Shown here: positions 33,888 through 42,504 of the stretch, piece after piece
Position numbering within the stretch: the first letter of the stretch is position 1
Layout: the number at the start of each line of letters is the position of its first letter
Origin: Companilactobacillus musae
GTDB taxonomy: Bacteria > Bacillota > Bacilli > Lactobacillales > Lactobacillaceae
Direction of reading: 5' to 3'
Length of the DNA stretch: 64,000 nucleotides
Assembly: GCF_003967595.1 (NCBI RefSeq)
Contig: NZ_BIFW01000004.1
Span: forward strand, 62,001-126,000
The notes under the pieces: generated by a model
Database searches by the model: none
Told to the model about the DNA's origin: nothing
The model's input: the letters and a program-made list of their open reading frames with translations, nothing else
Program-made: the position numbers and the translations under genes

Positions 33888-34859
33888 ATGAACAACAAAC
33901 TATCCACCCGACAACAAAATTTACAAATCATTTTGAATTTATTGGATGAACATTCACAGTTATCTGCCAAGGAATTAGCAAATTTAACTGGACTAAGTAT
34001 TGTCAGTATTAATAAATTGCTAGACATCATTAACTCCAAAAGTAATATTATTACTAACGATTTTCTCAATACCAAAGGCCGAAGGGCCAAAGTTTATAAA
34101 ATAAATTACGATGCGAAATCATTAGGCGTTCTCGAACTAGTTGAAATAGACAAAAAAATGATGGCTATTTACTATTTAACTAATCTTAGAGGTCAAGCTC
34201 GATTCAAAACTCTAAGTCATCAGGAAATAACCTCAATCAAACAACTCACCAAGTTTATAAAAACTGAAATCAGCGAAAATAAACCTGATCGAATTATCAT
34301 CGGCTTCCCTGGAGCAGCATTAGATGGGTATTTACAAACCAGCGATATCAAAGATCTCCAAGGCATCAATCTATCCCAAACGATTCAAAATGTTACTGGA
34401 ATTTCCACTACAATCGTCAATGATGCTAACGCCAGTACTTATGGTGCTGCTAGAGAATTAAATGAATCTCAAAACATTGCCGTAGGACTTTATTTTCCCC
34501 ACTACCTTGGATTAGGAATTGGTATCGTAATTAATAATCAATTGATAAACGGTGCCGATGGTTTAACCGGTGAAGCGCAATACAGTACCATTTCTAGTGA
34601 TTTAAATGCCGTCGAAAAAATTATTCAATACGCTCAAAATATCATTAGTTTCCTTAATCCTAATCTGATCATCATTTATACTGAAAAAATCAAATTAACC
34701 GATAATCAAATAGAAACAATTAAACAAACTCTCAAAAAAAGATTACCTGTATTTCAAAACTATCGTTTAGACTTTAAACGCAACTTTGAAAATGACTATT
34801 TAATCGGACTAGCAACAATTGGGCGACAAAACATTTTGAAAGAAATCATCATTAATTGA
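33888..34859 (+). CDS. ROK family-type transcriptional regulator
   Basis: 323 aa. N-terminal winged helix (about 5-65; QLSAKELANLTGLSIVSINKLLDII) followed by a ROK/actin-like domain with RIIIGFPGAALDG, DANASTYGAARE and a GLGIGIVINNQLINGADGLTGE segment. The Cys-rich zinc motif normal for ROK repressors is missing after G-E-A-Q-Y, and the domain is shorter than usual, so it is a diverged sensor without kinase activity. Likely a sugar-responsive repressor of the divergent esterase and possibly of GH65. AAAGGAG ribosome binding site before the ATG. Confidence 0.82.
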   Translation: MNNKLSTRQQNLQIILNLLDEHSQLSAKELANLTGLSIVSINKLLDIINSKSNIITNDFLNTKGRRAKVYKINYDAKSLGVLELVEIDKKMMAIYYLTNLRGQARFKTLSHQEITSIKQLTKFIKTEISENKPDRIIIGFPGAALDGYLQTSDIKDLQGINLSQTIQNVTGISTTIVNDANASTYGAARELNESQNIAVGLYFPHYLGLGIGIVINNQLINGADGLTGEAQYSTISSDLNAVEKIIQYAQNIISFLNPNLIIIYTEKIKLTDNQIETIKQTLKKRLPVFQNYRLDFKRNFENDYLIGLATIGRQNILKEIIIN

Positions 34860-34884
34860 AAGCGCTTTTTAATTTTGGTATAAT
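34856..34884 (+). promoter_or_regulatory. Promoter with overlapping cre before the araC-type gene
   Basis: TTGAAA (-35, 34856-34861) and TATAAT (-10, 34879-34884) with an ideal 17-bp spacer. A cre-like site TGAAAGCGCTTTTT (34857-34870) covers the -35 box and overlaps the stop codon of the ROK-type gene, so CcpA would compete with RNA polymerase. Confidence 0.8.
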
Positions 34885-34926
34885 GTCCATAACTTAATTA
34901 ACTAAGTTTAAAAAGGATGTAACTAT

Positions 34927-34992
34927 ATGCTAATACTCAATTTTCGTCAATGTAGAACTAATCACATTACTACGAGGAATTCACTTTATTGA
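34927..34992 (+). CDS. Putative 21-codon leader ORF upstream of the araC-type gene
   Basis: Begins M-L-I-L-N-F-R-Q-C-R with an AAAGGATG ribosome binding site. Its stop TGA overlaps the TTG start of the AraC-type gene (TATTGACC), the classic layout for translational coupling. No homology is apparent; it may be regulatory rather than encode a functional peptide. Confidence 0.5.
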   Translation: MLILNFRQCRTNHITTRNSLY

Positions 34993-35831
34993 CCATCAAA
35001 CATGAAATAGTCCAACTCAATTCTAAGCTCCCCTTTAAATATTACTTACACAATGAAAATTCATCAAAATCAGTTGCTCCACATTGGCATCAGAGTATAG
35101 AATTAGGTTTCCTAGTATCGAATAATCACCTTGAATGTAAAGACAATAACTCAACTTATCATTACCAAAAGGGTGACATTTGGGTTATTAATTCTAGAAA
35201 TATTCATTCTGAAGTATTGGATACAACAAAGTCCCTTACGGAATTTTGTTTAATAATCGACTACGAATTTCTCCAACAGGCCTATCCTAAAATTGATCAG
35301 CTCAAATTCAATTTGCATGGTCGGCCTAACTCTATTAAGGAATTAATAGCCTATCAAGATTTAGAAAAGCATCTCAAACTGATGATTCAACTTCTTCAGG
35401 AACCAAGAACCGGCGGTATTACTTTGGAACTGACAGGTCAAGTTTACTTAGTTTTAGCTAACCTAATTGAAAATTTTTCTTATGAAGATTCTGAATCTTC
35501 AACAAGAATTAATGACAATTTTATTGATCAAGCCTTGAAATTAATCAACAGCAATTATATGACTGATTTAACTAGTAATAATTTGGCCAAACAACTTAAC
35601 ATCTCTATTACTGCTTTAAATCGCCAATTTAATCAAACCGTACAAATGCCGATTACCCGTTATATCACCACTGTTCGACTTTTAAACGCTCAAAAGGAAC
35701 TGCTAAATACAACTAAGAATATCGATTTAATTGCAATTGATTGTGGTTTTTCCAGTACCAAATCTTTTGTAAGAAATTTCAAAAAATGGAAAAAAATCAC
35801 ACCATTCCAATACCGCAAAGTTTTTCACTAA
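34989..35831 (+). CDS. AraC family transcriptional regulator
   Basis: 280 aa. N-terminal cupin sensor (about 15-140; PHWHQSIELGF, a run of His and Glu typical of sugar-binding AraC proteins), C-terminal double HTH (about 180-280) with DLTSNNLAKQLNISITALNRQF and IDLIAIDCGFSSTKSFVRNFKKW. Start is TTG at 34989, there being no Met until far inside the cupin; GAGGAA lies upstream. It is likely co-transcribed with the following HAD phosphatase gene and under CcpA control. Its targets are unknown, perhaps a sugar operon in this region. Confidence 0.88.
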   Translation: MTIKHEIVQLNSKLPFKYYLHNENSSKSVAPHWHQSIELGFLVSNNHLECKDNNSTYHYQKGDIWVINSRNIHSEVLDTTKSLTEFCLIIDYEFLQQAYPKIDQLKFNLHGRPNSIKELIAYQDLEKHLKLMIQLLQEPRTGGITLELTGQVYLVLANLIENFSYEDSESSTRINDNFIDQALKLINSNYMTDLTSNNLAKQLNISITALNRQFNQTVQMPITRYITTVRLLNAQKELLNTTKNIDLIAIDCGFSSTKSFVRNFKKWKKITPFQYRKVFH

Positions 35832-35850
35832 AATTCGAGAGGAATTTACT

Positions 35851-36645
35851 ATGACAATAAAATTAGTTGCAACCGATATGGACGGAACATTTCTAAACGA
35901 CGCTAAACACTTTGACAAAAATCGTTTTCAACGCGTTTATGATTATATGCTTAAAAATAATATTCAATTCGTATCTGCCAGTGGTAATCAATATTACCAA
36001 CTAAGAGATTTCTTTAAAGATTTCCCTGAAACACTCTTCGTGGCTGAAAATGGTGCTTTGATTGGTAGTCATCAAAAAGTCTATCGAGCTGACACTTTTG
36101 AAACAGGCACAGTAGAAAAGACACTTCAAGTCCTTGACAAACTCCCTGCCATTAAAGTTGTTATGTGTGGCAAAAAGTCAGCTTATCTCTCTAAAAATGT
36201 TGACGCTGATTTCTTTAAAATGAGTAAATTCTACTTTCCAGAAATTCAAAGCGTTAATAATCTAAATGATATTGATGATGGTATACTCAAATTTTCTGTT
36301 AATTGTCCTAATGATGAAACGGAATTTTACATGGATAAACTAGCCGATTTGATTGGACCTGAAGTTTCGATCGTATCTAGTGGTCACGGTGATATTGACG
36401 TTATTCGTGCCGATGTTAATAAAGCTACTGGTCTTCAATATCTTTCAGAAAAATTGAATATTAAACCCGAAGAGATGTGTGCCTTTGGTGATGGCGGTAA
36501 CGATTTAGAAATGCTCCGTTATGTTGGACATGGTGTTGCTATGAAAAATGCCACTCCTATTGTTCATCAAACCGCTGATTTTGAAACAGTTGACAATAAT
36601 CAACAAGGTGTAATTAAACACTTAGAAGAAATTTTTGAACTTTAA
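35851..36645 (+). CDS. Cof-type HAD-IIB family phosphatase
   Basis: 264 aa. HAD motif 1 DMDGTFLN near the N-terminus, motif 2 S-A-S-G-N-Q, and motif 3/4 FGDGGNDLEML near residue 212, with the Cof-type C2 cap between. Such enzymes dephosphorylate sugar phosphates, FMN or PLP in the cytoplasm. It lies 19 bp after the AraC-type gene, so the two form an operon; relief of sugar-phosphate stress is a plausible role. Confidence 0.92.
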   Translation: MTIKLVATDMDGTFLNDAKHFDKNRFQRVYDYMLKNNIQFVSASGNQYYQLRDFFKDFPETLFVAENGALIGSHQKVYRADTFETGTVEKTLQVLDKLPAIKVVMCGKKSAYLSKNVDADFFKMSKFYFPEIQSVNNLNDIDDGILKFSVNCPNDETEFYMDKLADLIGPEVSIVSSGHGDIDVIRADVNKATGLQYLSEKLNIKPEEMCAFGDGGNDLEMLRYVGHGVAMKNATPIVHQTADFETVDNNQQGVIKHLEEIFEL

Positions 36646-36689
36646 TATATCTGTCTATCTTCATATTTGGATATTTATATAAAAATAAA

Positions 36690-36724
36690 TAAGGCATTCG
36701 GTCAATGACCGAATGCCTTTTCTC
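36690..36724. terminator. Bidirectional terminator
   Basis: Perfect AAGGCATTCGGTCA/TGACCGAATGCCTT hairpin with flanking A and T tracts between converging genes. Confidence 0.9.
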
Positions 36725-36726
36725 GT

Positions 36727-37335
36727 TTAATTCTCAAAATATTTTTGTTTTTCTAATTCCCAATACTTTTTATCGTCAGCATTTATTTTTCTTAAAACTC
36801 GACAAGGATTACCAACTGCAATCACGTTATCAGGGATATCTTTAGTAACAATGGCTCCCGAACCGATAACTACATTATTACCAATCGTTACACCGGGATT
36901 AACTACCACATTGCCTCCAACCCAGACATTATCGCCAATCGTTATTGGTTTACCATACTCCAAGGCCTCATTACGAACAACTGCATCTATTGGATGTCCC
37001 GCCGTATAAAGACCTACTCGTGGTCCGAATAAAACATTATTACCAATTTTGACATTAGCAATGTCTAAGATAATACATTCGTAATTAGTATAAAAGTTAT
37101 CGCCAACTTCTGTATTGCATCCATAATCTGTATAAAACGGTGGCTCCAAATGTACTCCTTGACCACTCTTCTTGAATAGCTTTTGAATAATTTCAAGTCG
37201 TTGTTTGTCTTGATATTCAGTGGTTTGATTATAGGTACGTACTAATTCTTTAGCCCTGAAAAAATCTTTTCTCAATTCCGAATCATTAGCAATATAAAGA
37301 TCCCCAGATAACATTTTTTCTTTCTCGCTACGCAT
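36727..37335 (-). CDS. Sugar O-acetyltransferase, maltose/galactoside type
   Basis: 202 aa. Same architecture as the enzyme at 4873-5430 (helical cap R-S-E-K-E-K-M-L-S-G-D-L-Y, then hexapeptide repeats, active His in YTAGHPIDA) but clearly a different paralogue. The cap motif M-L-S-G-D-L-Y is characteristic of maltose acetyltransferases. AGGT ribosome binding site before the ATG at 37335. It uses acetyl-CoA to acetylate glucose or maltose-type sugars. Confidence 0.93.
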   Translation of the reverse strand: MRSEKEKMLSGDLYIANDSELRKDFFRAKELVRTYNQTTEYQDKQRLEIIQKLFKKSGQGVHLEPPFYTDYGCNTEVGDNFYTNYECIILDIANVKIGNNVLFGPRVGLYTAGHPIDAVVRNEALEYGKPITIGDNVWVGGNVVVNPGVTIGNNVVIGSGAIVTKDIPDNVIAVGNPCRVLRKINADDKKYWELEKQKYFEN

Positions 37336-37432
37336 AAATTTACCTCAACTTTGCTTGATCACTTTAAGGATATCAGTTTTTAATAATAAAAAATGCCCAC
37401 TTTTAAAAGTAAATATGGTCATTCTTGTAACC

Positions 37433-38002
37433 CTATCTAAAAACAGGTTTGCTATTACGGTATTGAATATCATCTACTCCATCCAAAACATTACTGAAAC
37501 GGGCAGCGGCAAAAAAATAATCAGATAAACGATTAATAAATTTCAAGACAGCCTCATTAATTGGTTCATTTTGCATCAATAAAACAATTTCTCTTTCGGC
37601 TCTTCGAGTAACGGTTCTAGCCAAATGCAAATTTGCGGCTGTCTTTGAACCACCTGGTAAAATAAATTTTTGAGTTGTTGGTACTTTGTCTGAATATTCA
37701 TCAATTTTTCTTTCTAACCAATCAACCGCACCATTCTCATCCTTAAAAATAAACTCATGTTTCTTATCAGTTGGAGAAATCGCCAAGTCAGTTCCACAAT
37801 CAAATAACAATTGTTGGATTTCTTCCAATTCATCTTTCAAGACACTAGTTTTAGTAGACAAATTGGCAATAACAACTCCAACCAATGAATTTAATTCATC
37901 GATTGTGCCATAAGAATTTATTCTTGGAGCAGATTTATAAAGAATATCGTTGCCAATAATCCTTGTTTTTCCTTTATCACCGGTTCTTGTATAGATTTTC
38001 AT
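37433..38002 (-). CDS. pduO: ATP:cob(I)alamin adenosyltransferase, PduO type
   Basis: 189 aa trimeric PduO-type enzyme. N-terminal ATP-binding YTRTGDKGKT, then GTIDELNSLVG, and the C-terminal LHLARTVTRRAERE and LNRLSDYFF-like segment (F-I-N-R-L-S-D-Y-F-F). It makes adenosylcobalamin, the cofactor of glycerol/diol dehydratase. No dehydratase gene is in the window. It is divergent from glpF, whose glycerol would be the dehydratase substrate, and 8.6 kb from a candidate cobalamin transporter (46580-50598). AGGAG precedes the start. Confidence 0.93.
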   Translation of the reverse strand: MKIYTRTGDKGKTRIIGNDILYKSAPRINSYGTIDELNSLVGVVIANLSTKTSVLKDELEEIQQLLFDCGTDLAISPTDKKHEFIFKDENGAVDWLERKIDEYSDKVPTTQKFILPGGSKTAANLHLARTVTRRAEREIVLLMQNEPINEAVLKFINRLSDYFFAAARFSNVLDGVDDIQYRNSKPVFR

Positions 38003-38109
38003 TTTTATACTCCTAGTTTAAATTAGCTATGAATTAATATCATACATTCTATAATAAATTATCAATACTTTCACAATCAAATTACATAGCTTTATCCACT
38101 TTATCTATG

Positions 38110-38115
38110 TATAAT
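38110..38115 (+). promoter_or_regulatory. -10 box of glpF
   Basis: TATAAT about 42 bp before the glpF start; the -35 region is weak. Confidence 0.5.
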
Positions 38116-38121
38116 ATCAAA

Positions 38122-38135
38122 TGTAAGCGTGGTCA
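38122..38135 (+). promoter_or_regulatory. cre site before glpF
   Basis: TGTAAGCGTGGTCA matches the cre consensus at 13 of 14 positions and lies between the TATAAT box and the ribosome binding site, so CcpA should lower glycerol uptake when glucose is present. Confidence 0.75.
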
Positions 38136-38157
38136 TTGTGAAACTGGAGGAAAACTT

Positions 38158-38877
38158 ATGCATGATAGTTTGATGTTACAATTAGTCGGCGAATTCATTG
38201 GTACCATGATTTTGATTCTACTTGGTGACGGTGTTGTTGCTGCTGTAAGTCTAAAAAAGTCTAAAGCTGAAGGTGCTGGTTGGATTGCCATTGCCATCGG
38301 TTGGGGATTAGCAGTTACTTTAGGGGTTTATTGTTCCGCCTTTTTAAGTCCAGCACATTTAAATCCCGCCGTTACTTTAGGAATGGCTATTGCTGGGGTT
38401 TTCCCATGGTCATCAGTTATTCCTTACATGATTGCTCAAACTTTAGGTGGTATCGTTGGTGCTGTTATTGTTTGGCTCAACTACTATCCACACTGGGAAG
38501 AAACTGACGATCCACAAGCAATTTTAGGTGTCTTTGCTACTGGACCTGCCATTAGAAATTACCTCTTTAACTTTATTAGTGAATTTATTGGTACATTCGT
38601 TTTAGTTTTCGCTTTATTAGCATTTACTCGCGGTAAATTTACTGAAGGTCTAAATCCTATTGTTGTTGGTCTTTTAATTACAGCAATCGGTTTTTCACTT
38701 GGTGGAACTACTGGATACGCCATCAATCCAGCTCGAGACCTTGGACCAAGAATTGCTCATCAAATTTTGCCAATTGCTAACAAGGGCAAATCCGATTGGG
38801 CATATAGTTGGGTTCCTATCTTCGGACCATTAGCTGGTGGTGCCGTTGGTGCTTTACTATATTTATTAATTCCATAG
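38158..38877 (+). CDS. glpF: Glycerol uptake facilitator (aquaglyceroporin)
   Basis: 239 aa with six membrane helices and both NPA boxes: LNPAVTLG and INPARDLG. The Asp after the second box (N-P-A-R-D) is the mark of glycerol facilitators as opposed to water-only aquaporins. It carries glycerol, and possibly dihydroxyacetone or lactic acid, through the membrane. Start at the ATG at 38158 after TGGAGGAAAA; an in-frame Met at 38107 has no ribosome binding site. Divergent from pduO. Confidence 0.93.
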   Translation: MHDSLMLQLVGEFIGTMILILLGDGVVAAVSLKKSKAEGAGWIAIAIGWGLAVTLGVYCSAFLSPAHLNPAVTLGMAIAGVFPWSSVIPYMIAQTLGGIVGAVIVWLNYYPHWEETDDPQAILGVFATGPAIRNYLFNFISEFIGTFVLVFALLAFTRGKFTEGLNPIVVGLLITAIGFSLGGTTGYAINPARDLGPRIAHQILPIANKGKSDWAYSWVPIFGPLAGGAVGALLYLLIP

Positions 38878-38927
38878 AAAATTTAAGTGAAAAAGAAGGC
38901 TGTGACACAAGTCCTCAAAAGAAAAAG

Positions 38928-38968
38928 CCAACAAACGAAATTTTATATTTCATTTGTTGGCTTTTTCT
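38928..38968 (+). terminator. Terminator of glpF
   Basis: AGAAAAAGCCAACAAA...TTTGTTGGCTTTTTCT hairpin about 50 bp after the stop codon. Confidence 0.85.
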
Positions 38969-38984
38969 ATATTATAAGGCACTT

Positions 38985-39146
38985 TTCCCGAAAATAGCTC
39001 CAAATCCAAGTAAACAAAAACACCAAAAACTGAATATCAGAAAGCTGGTAACGATGCCTTTTTTAGAAACAAAAAGCTTCAATGTGAGTTTTTAGAAATT
39101 CACATTGAAGCTTTTCTAATTAAGAGTCTGTTTTGTCACAATCCTT
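38985..39146. repeat. Family B repeat, copy 1
   Basis: About 160 bp that aligns with 46338-46533. It includes the CTTCAATGTGAG/TTCACATTGAAG hairpin and ends TTTTGTCACAATCCTTTTTT. A mirror of that end (AAGGCTGTGACA) lies at about 38895, so the full unit may be a ~250-bp inverted-repeat-bounded element that also contains the glpF terminator. Confidence 0.75.
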
Positions 39147-39148
39147 TT

Positions 39149-40813
39149 TTATTTCTTTAAAATTCTGGCCTCATAAGGTCTCAGTATTTTTAATTTTTCA
39201 CTCTCGTAATTACTTATGATAGTTTTATAATCGCTATATTTGGATAAAACATCCACTTGTTGAAGTTTATCAGACAAGTTAGCTACAACTACCCATTCGT
39301 CAGCACCCAAAGTTCTAGTGTAAATAAAAATACTTTTATCATCCGGCAATAATAATTTAAATTTACCATCTTTTAAAATATTTTCTTTGTGACGTAATTC
39401 AATCAATTTTTGGTAATACTTAAAGACTGATTTATCAGATTTAAGATCCCTTGAAACATTTAGATTTTTATAATTAGGATTTAATTTAAACCATGGATCT
39501 CCTTTAGTAAATCCGGCGTTTTCACTACTATCCCATTGCATTGGTGTACGAGCATTATCACGGCTTATCTTTCTGGCAGCCTTTAAGAAATCAGCTTCAC
39601 TGATAGTCTTCTCTTTCCTTACTAGCTTGTCATAATTAGTTCTCAGCTCTATATCTTCGTAATCTTTCAATTCAAACTCAGGGTTAGTCATTCCTATTTC
39701 TTCGCCTTGATAAACAAAAGGTGTTCCCTTTAATCCATGCAATATCGTCGCAAAGGCCGTGGCTGATTCATAACGATAGTTCTTATCATTACCCCACCTT
39801 GATGGTGTTCTTGCACGGTCATGATTTTCAAAATATAACGCATTCCAACCGTGTCCATCCAAAGTATTCTGCCAATTGGCTAAAGTTCTCTTAAGCTGGA
39901 CAACATCAACTGGTTGAATTGCCCATCGACCATTTACATCGCCTGGTTTACGGTCCACATGCATGTGTTCAAAAGTAAAAATCATATTCAGTTCTTCGCG
40001 GTCGGGTTCAACTAGTAATCGGGCATCCTTACTTTTACTGTCTGGAGCTTCACCGACACTCATCATTGAAAATGGTTTAAATACTTCCTGATTCATTTCG
40101 TGAATAAACTCATGCATTCTTGGTCCATTATTCTGATTTCCAACAACGTATTTTAACTGATGTGGATTAGGATTGTTAGGAAATTCTTGATTCTTAGAAA
40201 TAGAGGTGATCACATCCATCCTCCATCCGTCAACACCATGAGCTTTCCAATATCTCATAACATCGTAAATAACCTGTCTAACCTTGGGATTTTCCCAATT
40301 CAAATCTGGTTGTTGCTTTCCATAATAATGCAAATAGTATTGTTTTCGATTATCATCATAAGTCCAAGCTGACCCACCGAAGTTTGAACCCCAGTTGTTG
40401 GGTTTGCTTCCATCCGATTTAGGATCTTTCCAAATGTAAAAATCACTGAAATAATTATTCTTAGATTTACAACTTTCTTCGAACCAAACTGATTTATCAG
40501 ACGTATGATTAGCGACCATGTCCATAATAATTCTGATATTTTTCCTATGAGCATCTTTAATTAACTGTTCAAGGTCCTTATTATTCCCAAACATCGGATC
40601 AATCTTACGATAGTCAGCTATATCATAGCCGTTATCAATTTGCGGAGATAAATATATAGGACTAATCCATAAAGCATCTACACCTAGCTCTTTTAAATAA
40701 TTCAGTTTAGTATCGATGCCTTTTAAATCACCGATTCCATCGTTATTAGTGTCTAAAAAACTCTTGGGATAAACCTGATAAATTACCGCATTTTTCCACC
40801 ATTCTTCATTCAT
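39149..40813 (-). CDS. GH13 alpha-glucosidase, oligo-1,6-glucosidase type
   Basis: 554 aa. GH13 subfamily 31-like: region MVANHTSD (about 99-106), nucleophile Asp200 in GWRMDV, acid/base Glu255 in SVGEAP, and FENHDRAR for the third acid. Val201 after the nucleophile is the residue usually seen in alpha-1,6-specific enzymes rather than maltases. It ends a sigma-54 mannose-type PTS operon; its ATG overlaps the TAA of the IID gene. It probably hydrolyses isomaltose-type sugars, phosphorylated or not, after PTS import. Start at 40813 after AGGTG. Confidence 0.93.
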   Translation of the reverse strand: MNEEWWKNAVIYQVYPKSFLDTNNDGIGDLKGIDTKLNYLKELGVDALWISPIYLSPQIDNGYDIADYRKIDPMFGNNKDLEQLIKDAHRKNIRIIMDMVANHTSDKSVWFEESCKSKNNYFSDFYIWKDPKSDGSKPNNWGSNFGGSAWTYDDNRKQYYLHYYGKQQPDLNWENPKVRQVIYDVMRYWKAHGVDGWRMDVITSISKNQEFPNNPNPHQLKYVVGNQNNGPRMHEFIHEMNQEVFKPFSMMSVGEAPDSKSKDARLLVEPDREELNMIFTFEHMHVDRKPGDVNGRWAIQPVDVVQLKRTLANWQNTLDGHGWNALYFENHDRARTPSRWGNDKNYRYESATAFATILHGLKGTPFVYQGEEIGMTNPEFELKDYEDIELRTNYDKLVRKEKTISEADFLKAARKISRDNARTPMQWDSSENAGFTKGDPWFKLNPNYKNLNVSRDLKSDKSVFKYYQKLIELRHKENILKDGKFKLLLPDDKSIFIYTRTLGADEWVVVANLSDKLQQVDVLSKYSDYKTIISNYESEKLKILRPYEARILKK

Positions 40814-41640
40814 TAAACAACACCTACTAATGCTAATAGAATTGAAATAACAATAGTTCCTAAAATTAACCAATTAATTGAAACGTTCTTTTTCTTTAAT
40901 AACCAGAAGCATAATAACGTAATTGATAATGGTAAAATACCAATGAAAATTTGATTTAACATTTGTTGCGATCTAAGAATTGTCTTACCGCCTACAACCA
41001 TGTTCCACTTCAAATCAAATTTGACCATGTTACTAGTCATAGCTCCAACCATCATTAAACCAACGATACTTGCGGCCTTTGTCAAAATATTGATCAAACC
41101 TTTTTCATACAATTCACCGATATAATTTGATCCCAAAGTATAACCCAATTGTCCGCCATACCAACGAACCAACTGTACAGGGATATTAAATAGCAATAAG
41201 AAAATAATTGGTGCAGCGATATTACCGTTCTTAGCCAAACTAATAGCAATACCTGCAGCAATAACCCTTAAAACACCCCAGAAGATTGAATCACCAATAC
41301 CTGCTAGTGGCCCCATCAAACTGGTTTTGATAGCGTTAATAGATTCAGCGTTGAAATCATCACTTTCACTATTCTGTTTTTCCATAGAAGCTGTAACACC
41401 CATAACAAATGGTGCCATGGCTAGATTCGTATTGAAATATGACATCTGACGAATCATAGCTTCTTTTTTGTCTTCTTCTTTTTTGTAGAATTTATTAATG
41501 AATGGCAACATTGAATATTCAAATCCTGACGCACCTTGCTTAGCTGGAGTAACAGCTGAATACAAAGTAAATGAACGCCAATACATTTGTCTCATTAACT
41601 TCTTTTCGTCTTTCGACATATTTTTCGATAATTTACTCAT
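40813..41640 (-). CDS. PTS mannose-class EIID component
   Basis: 275 aa EIID: L-M-R-Q-M-Y-W-R-S-F and the M-A-P-F-V-M-G-V-T segment in the cytoplasmic part, GPLAGIGDSIFWG before the C-terminal membrane region. Together with IIC it forms the channel of a mannose-class PTS. Fourth gene of the operon, 22 bp after IIC, and translationally coupled to the glucosidase gene. Mannose-class IIC-IID complexes are also receptors for class IIa bacteriocins. Confidence 0.94.
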   Translation of the reverse strand: MSKLSKNMSKDEKKLMRQMYWRSFTLYSAVTPAKQGASGFEYSMLPFINKFYKKEEDKKEAMIRQMSYFNTNLAMAPFVMGVTASMEKQNSESDDFNAESINAIKTSLMGPLAGIGDSIFWGVLRVIAAGIAISLAKNGNIAAPIIFLLLFNIPVQLVRWYGGQLGYTLGSNYIGELYEKGLINILTKAASIVGLMMVGAMTSNMVKFDLKWNMVVGGKTILRSQQMLNQIFIGILPLSITLLCFWLLKKKNVSINWLILGTIVISILLALVGVV

Positions 41641-41662
41641 AATATTCTTCTCCTAATAATTA

Positions 41663-42487
41663 TTAACTAAAGAAATCATCATTTTCTTGTTCATCTTTTG
41701 TCTCATTGTTTGTTGTAGCTGAGGCAACAGGTTTTGCGGATACTTTTCCTTCAAGACCATGTAATTGATAATCTCTTTGCGCTACTAAGATAGCGATAAT
41801 TGTTCCCATAACAGCTACGGCAATAAGTGGCATCTTCAAATATGCAACGATCAAGAATCCTAAGAAATAGAAAGCTGAAATGTTCTTATCCCAAAGAATC
41901 TTCATCAACATCGCCATACCAACTGCAGGTAAAACATTACCAGCGACTGTTAATCCATGAACAATAATATTAGGAATCATTTTTAATACCTTTTGTGTTG
42001 CTTCTGAGCCAAAAAGCATTGCGAAGAATGGAATTAGTGAGTAAAGGAACCATTGCAAAGTCCACAAGCCAAAGTGCAACCTGACGATTCCCTTTTGATT
42101 GCCCTTTTCGGCCATACTATCAAATTTACTTGCGAAAGGACCAACGACAGCAACATAAATCAAAGTCTTAATTTGTAATCCAATAATACCTAAAGGAATT
42201 GCAAGTGGTAGAGCGACTCCTAAACCACCATGCATCATAATGGCAAAGGCAACGGCTAGAGCACTGGCAAGTCCTGGTTCGGCAGCACTGGCACCACCGA
42301 TATTAACGATACCCATAAAAATAGTTTCTAGAGATGCACCAATCATCAAACCAGTTTTTACATCTCCCAATAATAAACCGACCAGTGGCCCAATGACGAT
42401 TGGTCTTCCTAACATTGAAAAACCTAATAATTCTTGACCACCAACGGTTAAGAATACAACTATGGCAACTGCGAATGCTTCATACAT
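41663..42487 (-). CDS. PTS mannose-class EIIC component
   Basis: 274 aa, mostly hydrophobic (about 8-10 helices or hairpins), with the typical GRPIVIGPLVGLLLGD segment near the N-terminus and an acidic tail (D-E-Q-E-N-D-D-F-F-S). It carries the sugar-binding site of the transporter. Lies between IIB and IID in the operon. Confidence 0.94.
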   Translation of the reverse strand: MYEAFAVAIVVFLTVGGQELLGFSMLGRPIVIGPLVGLLLGDVKTGLMIGASLETIFMGIVNIGGASAAEPGLASALAVAFAIMMHGGLGVALPLAIPLGIIGLQIKTLIYVAVVGPFASKFDSMAEKGNQKGIVRLHFGLWTLQWFLYSLIPFFAMLFGSEATQKVLKMIPNIIVHGLTVAGNVLPAVGMAMLMKILWDKNISAFYFLGFLIVAYLKMPLIAVAVMGTIIAILVAQRDYQLHGLEGKVSAKPVASATTNNETKDEQENDDFFS

Positions 42488-42504
42488 TTTTACTTCTCCT
42501 CATC

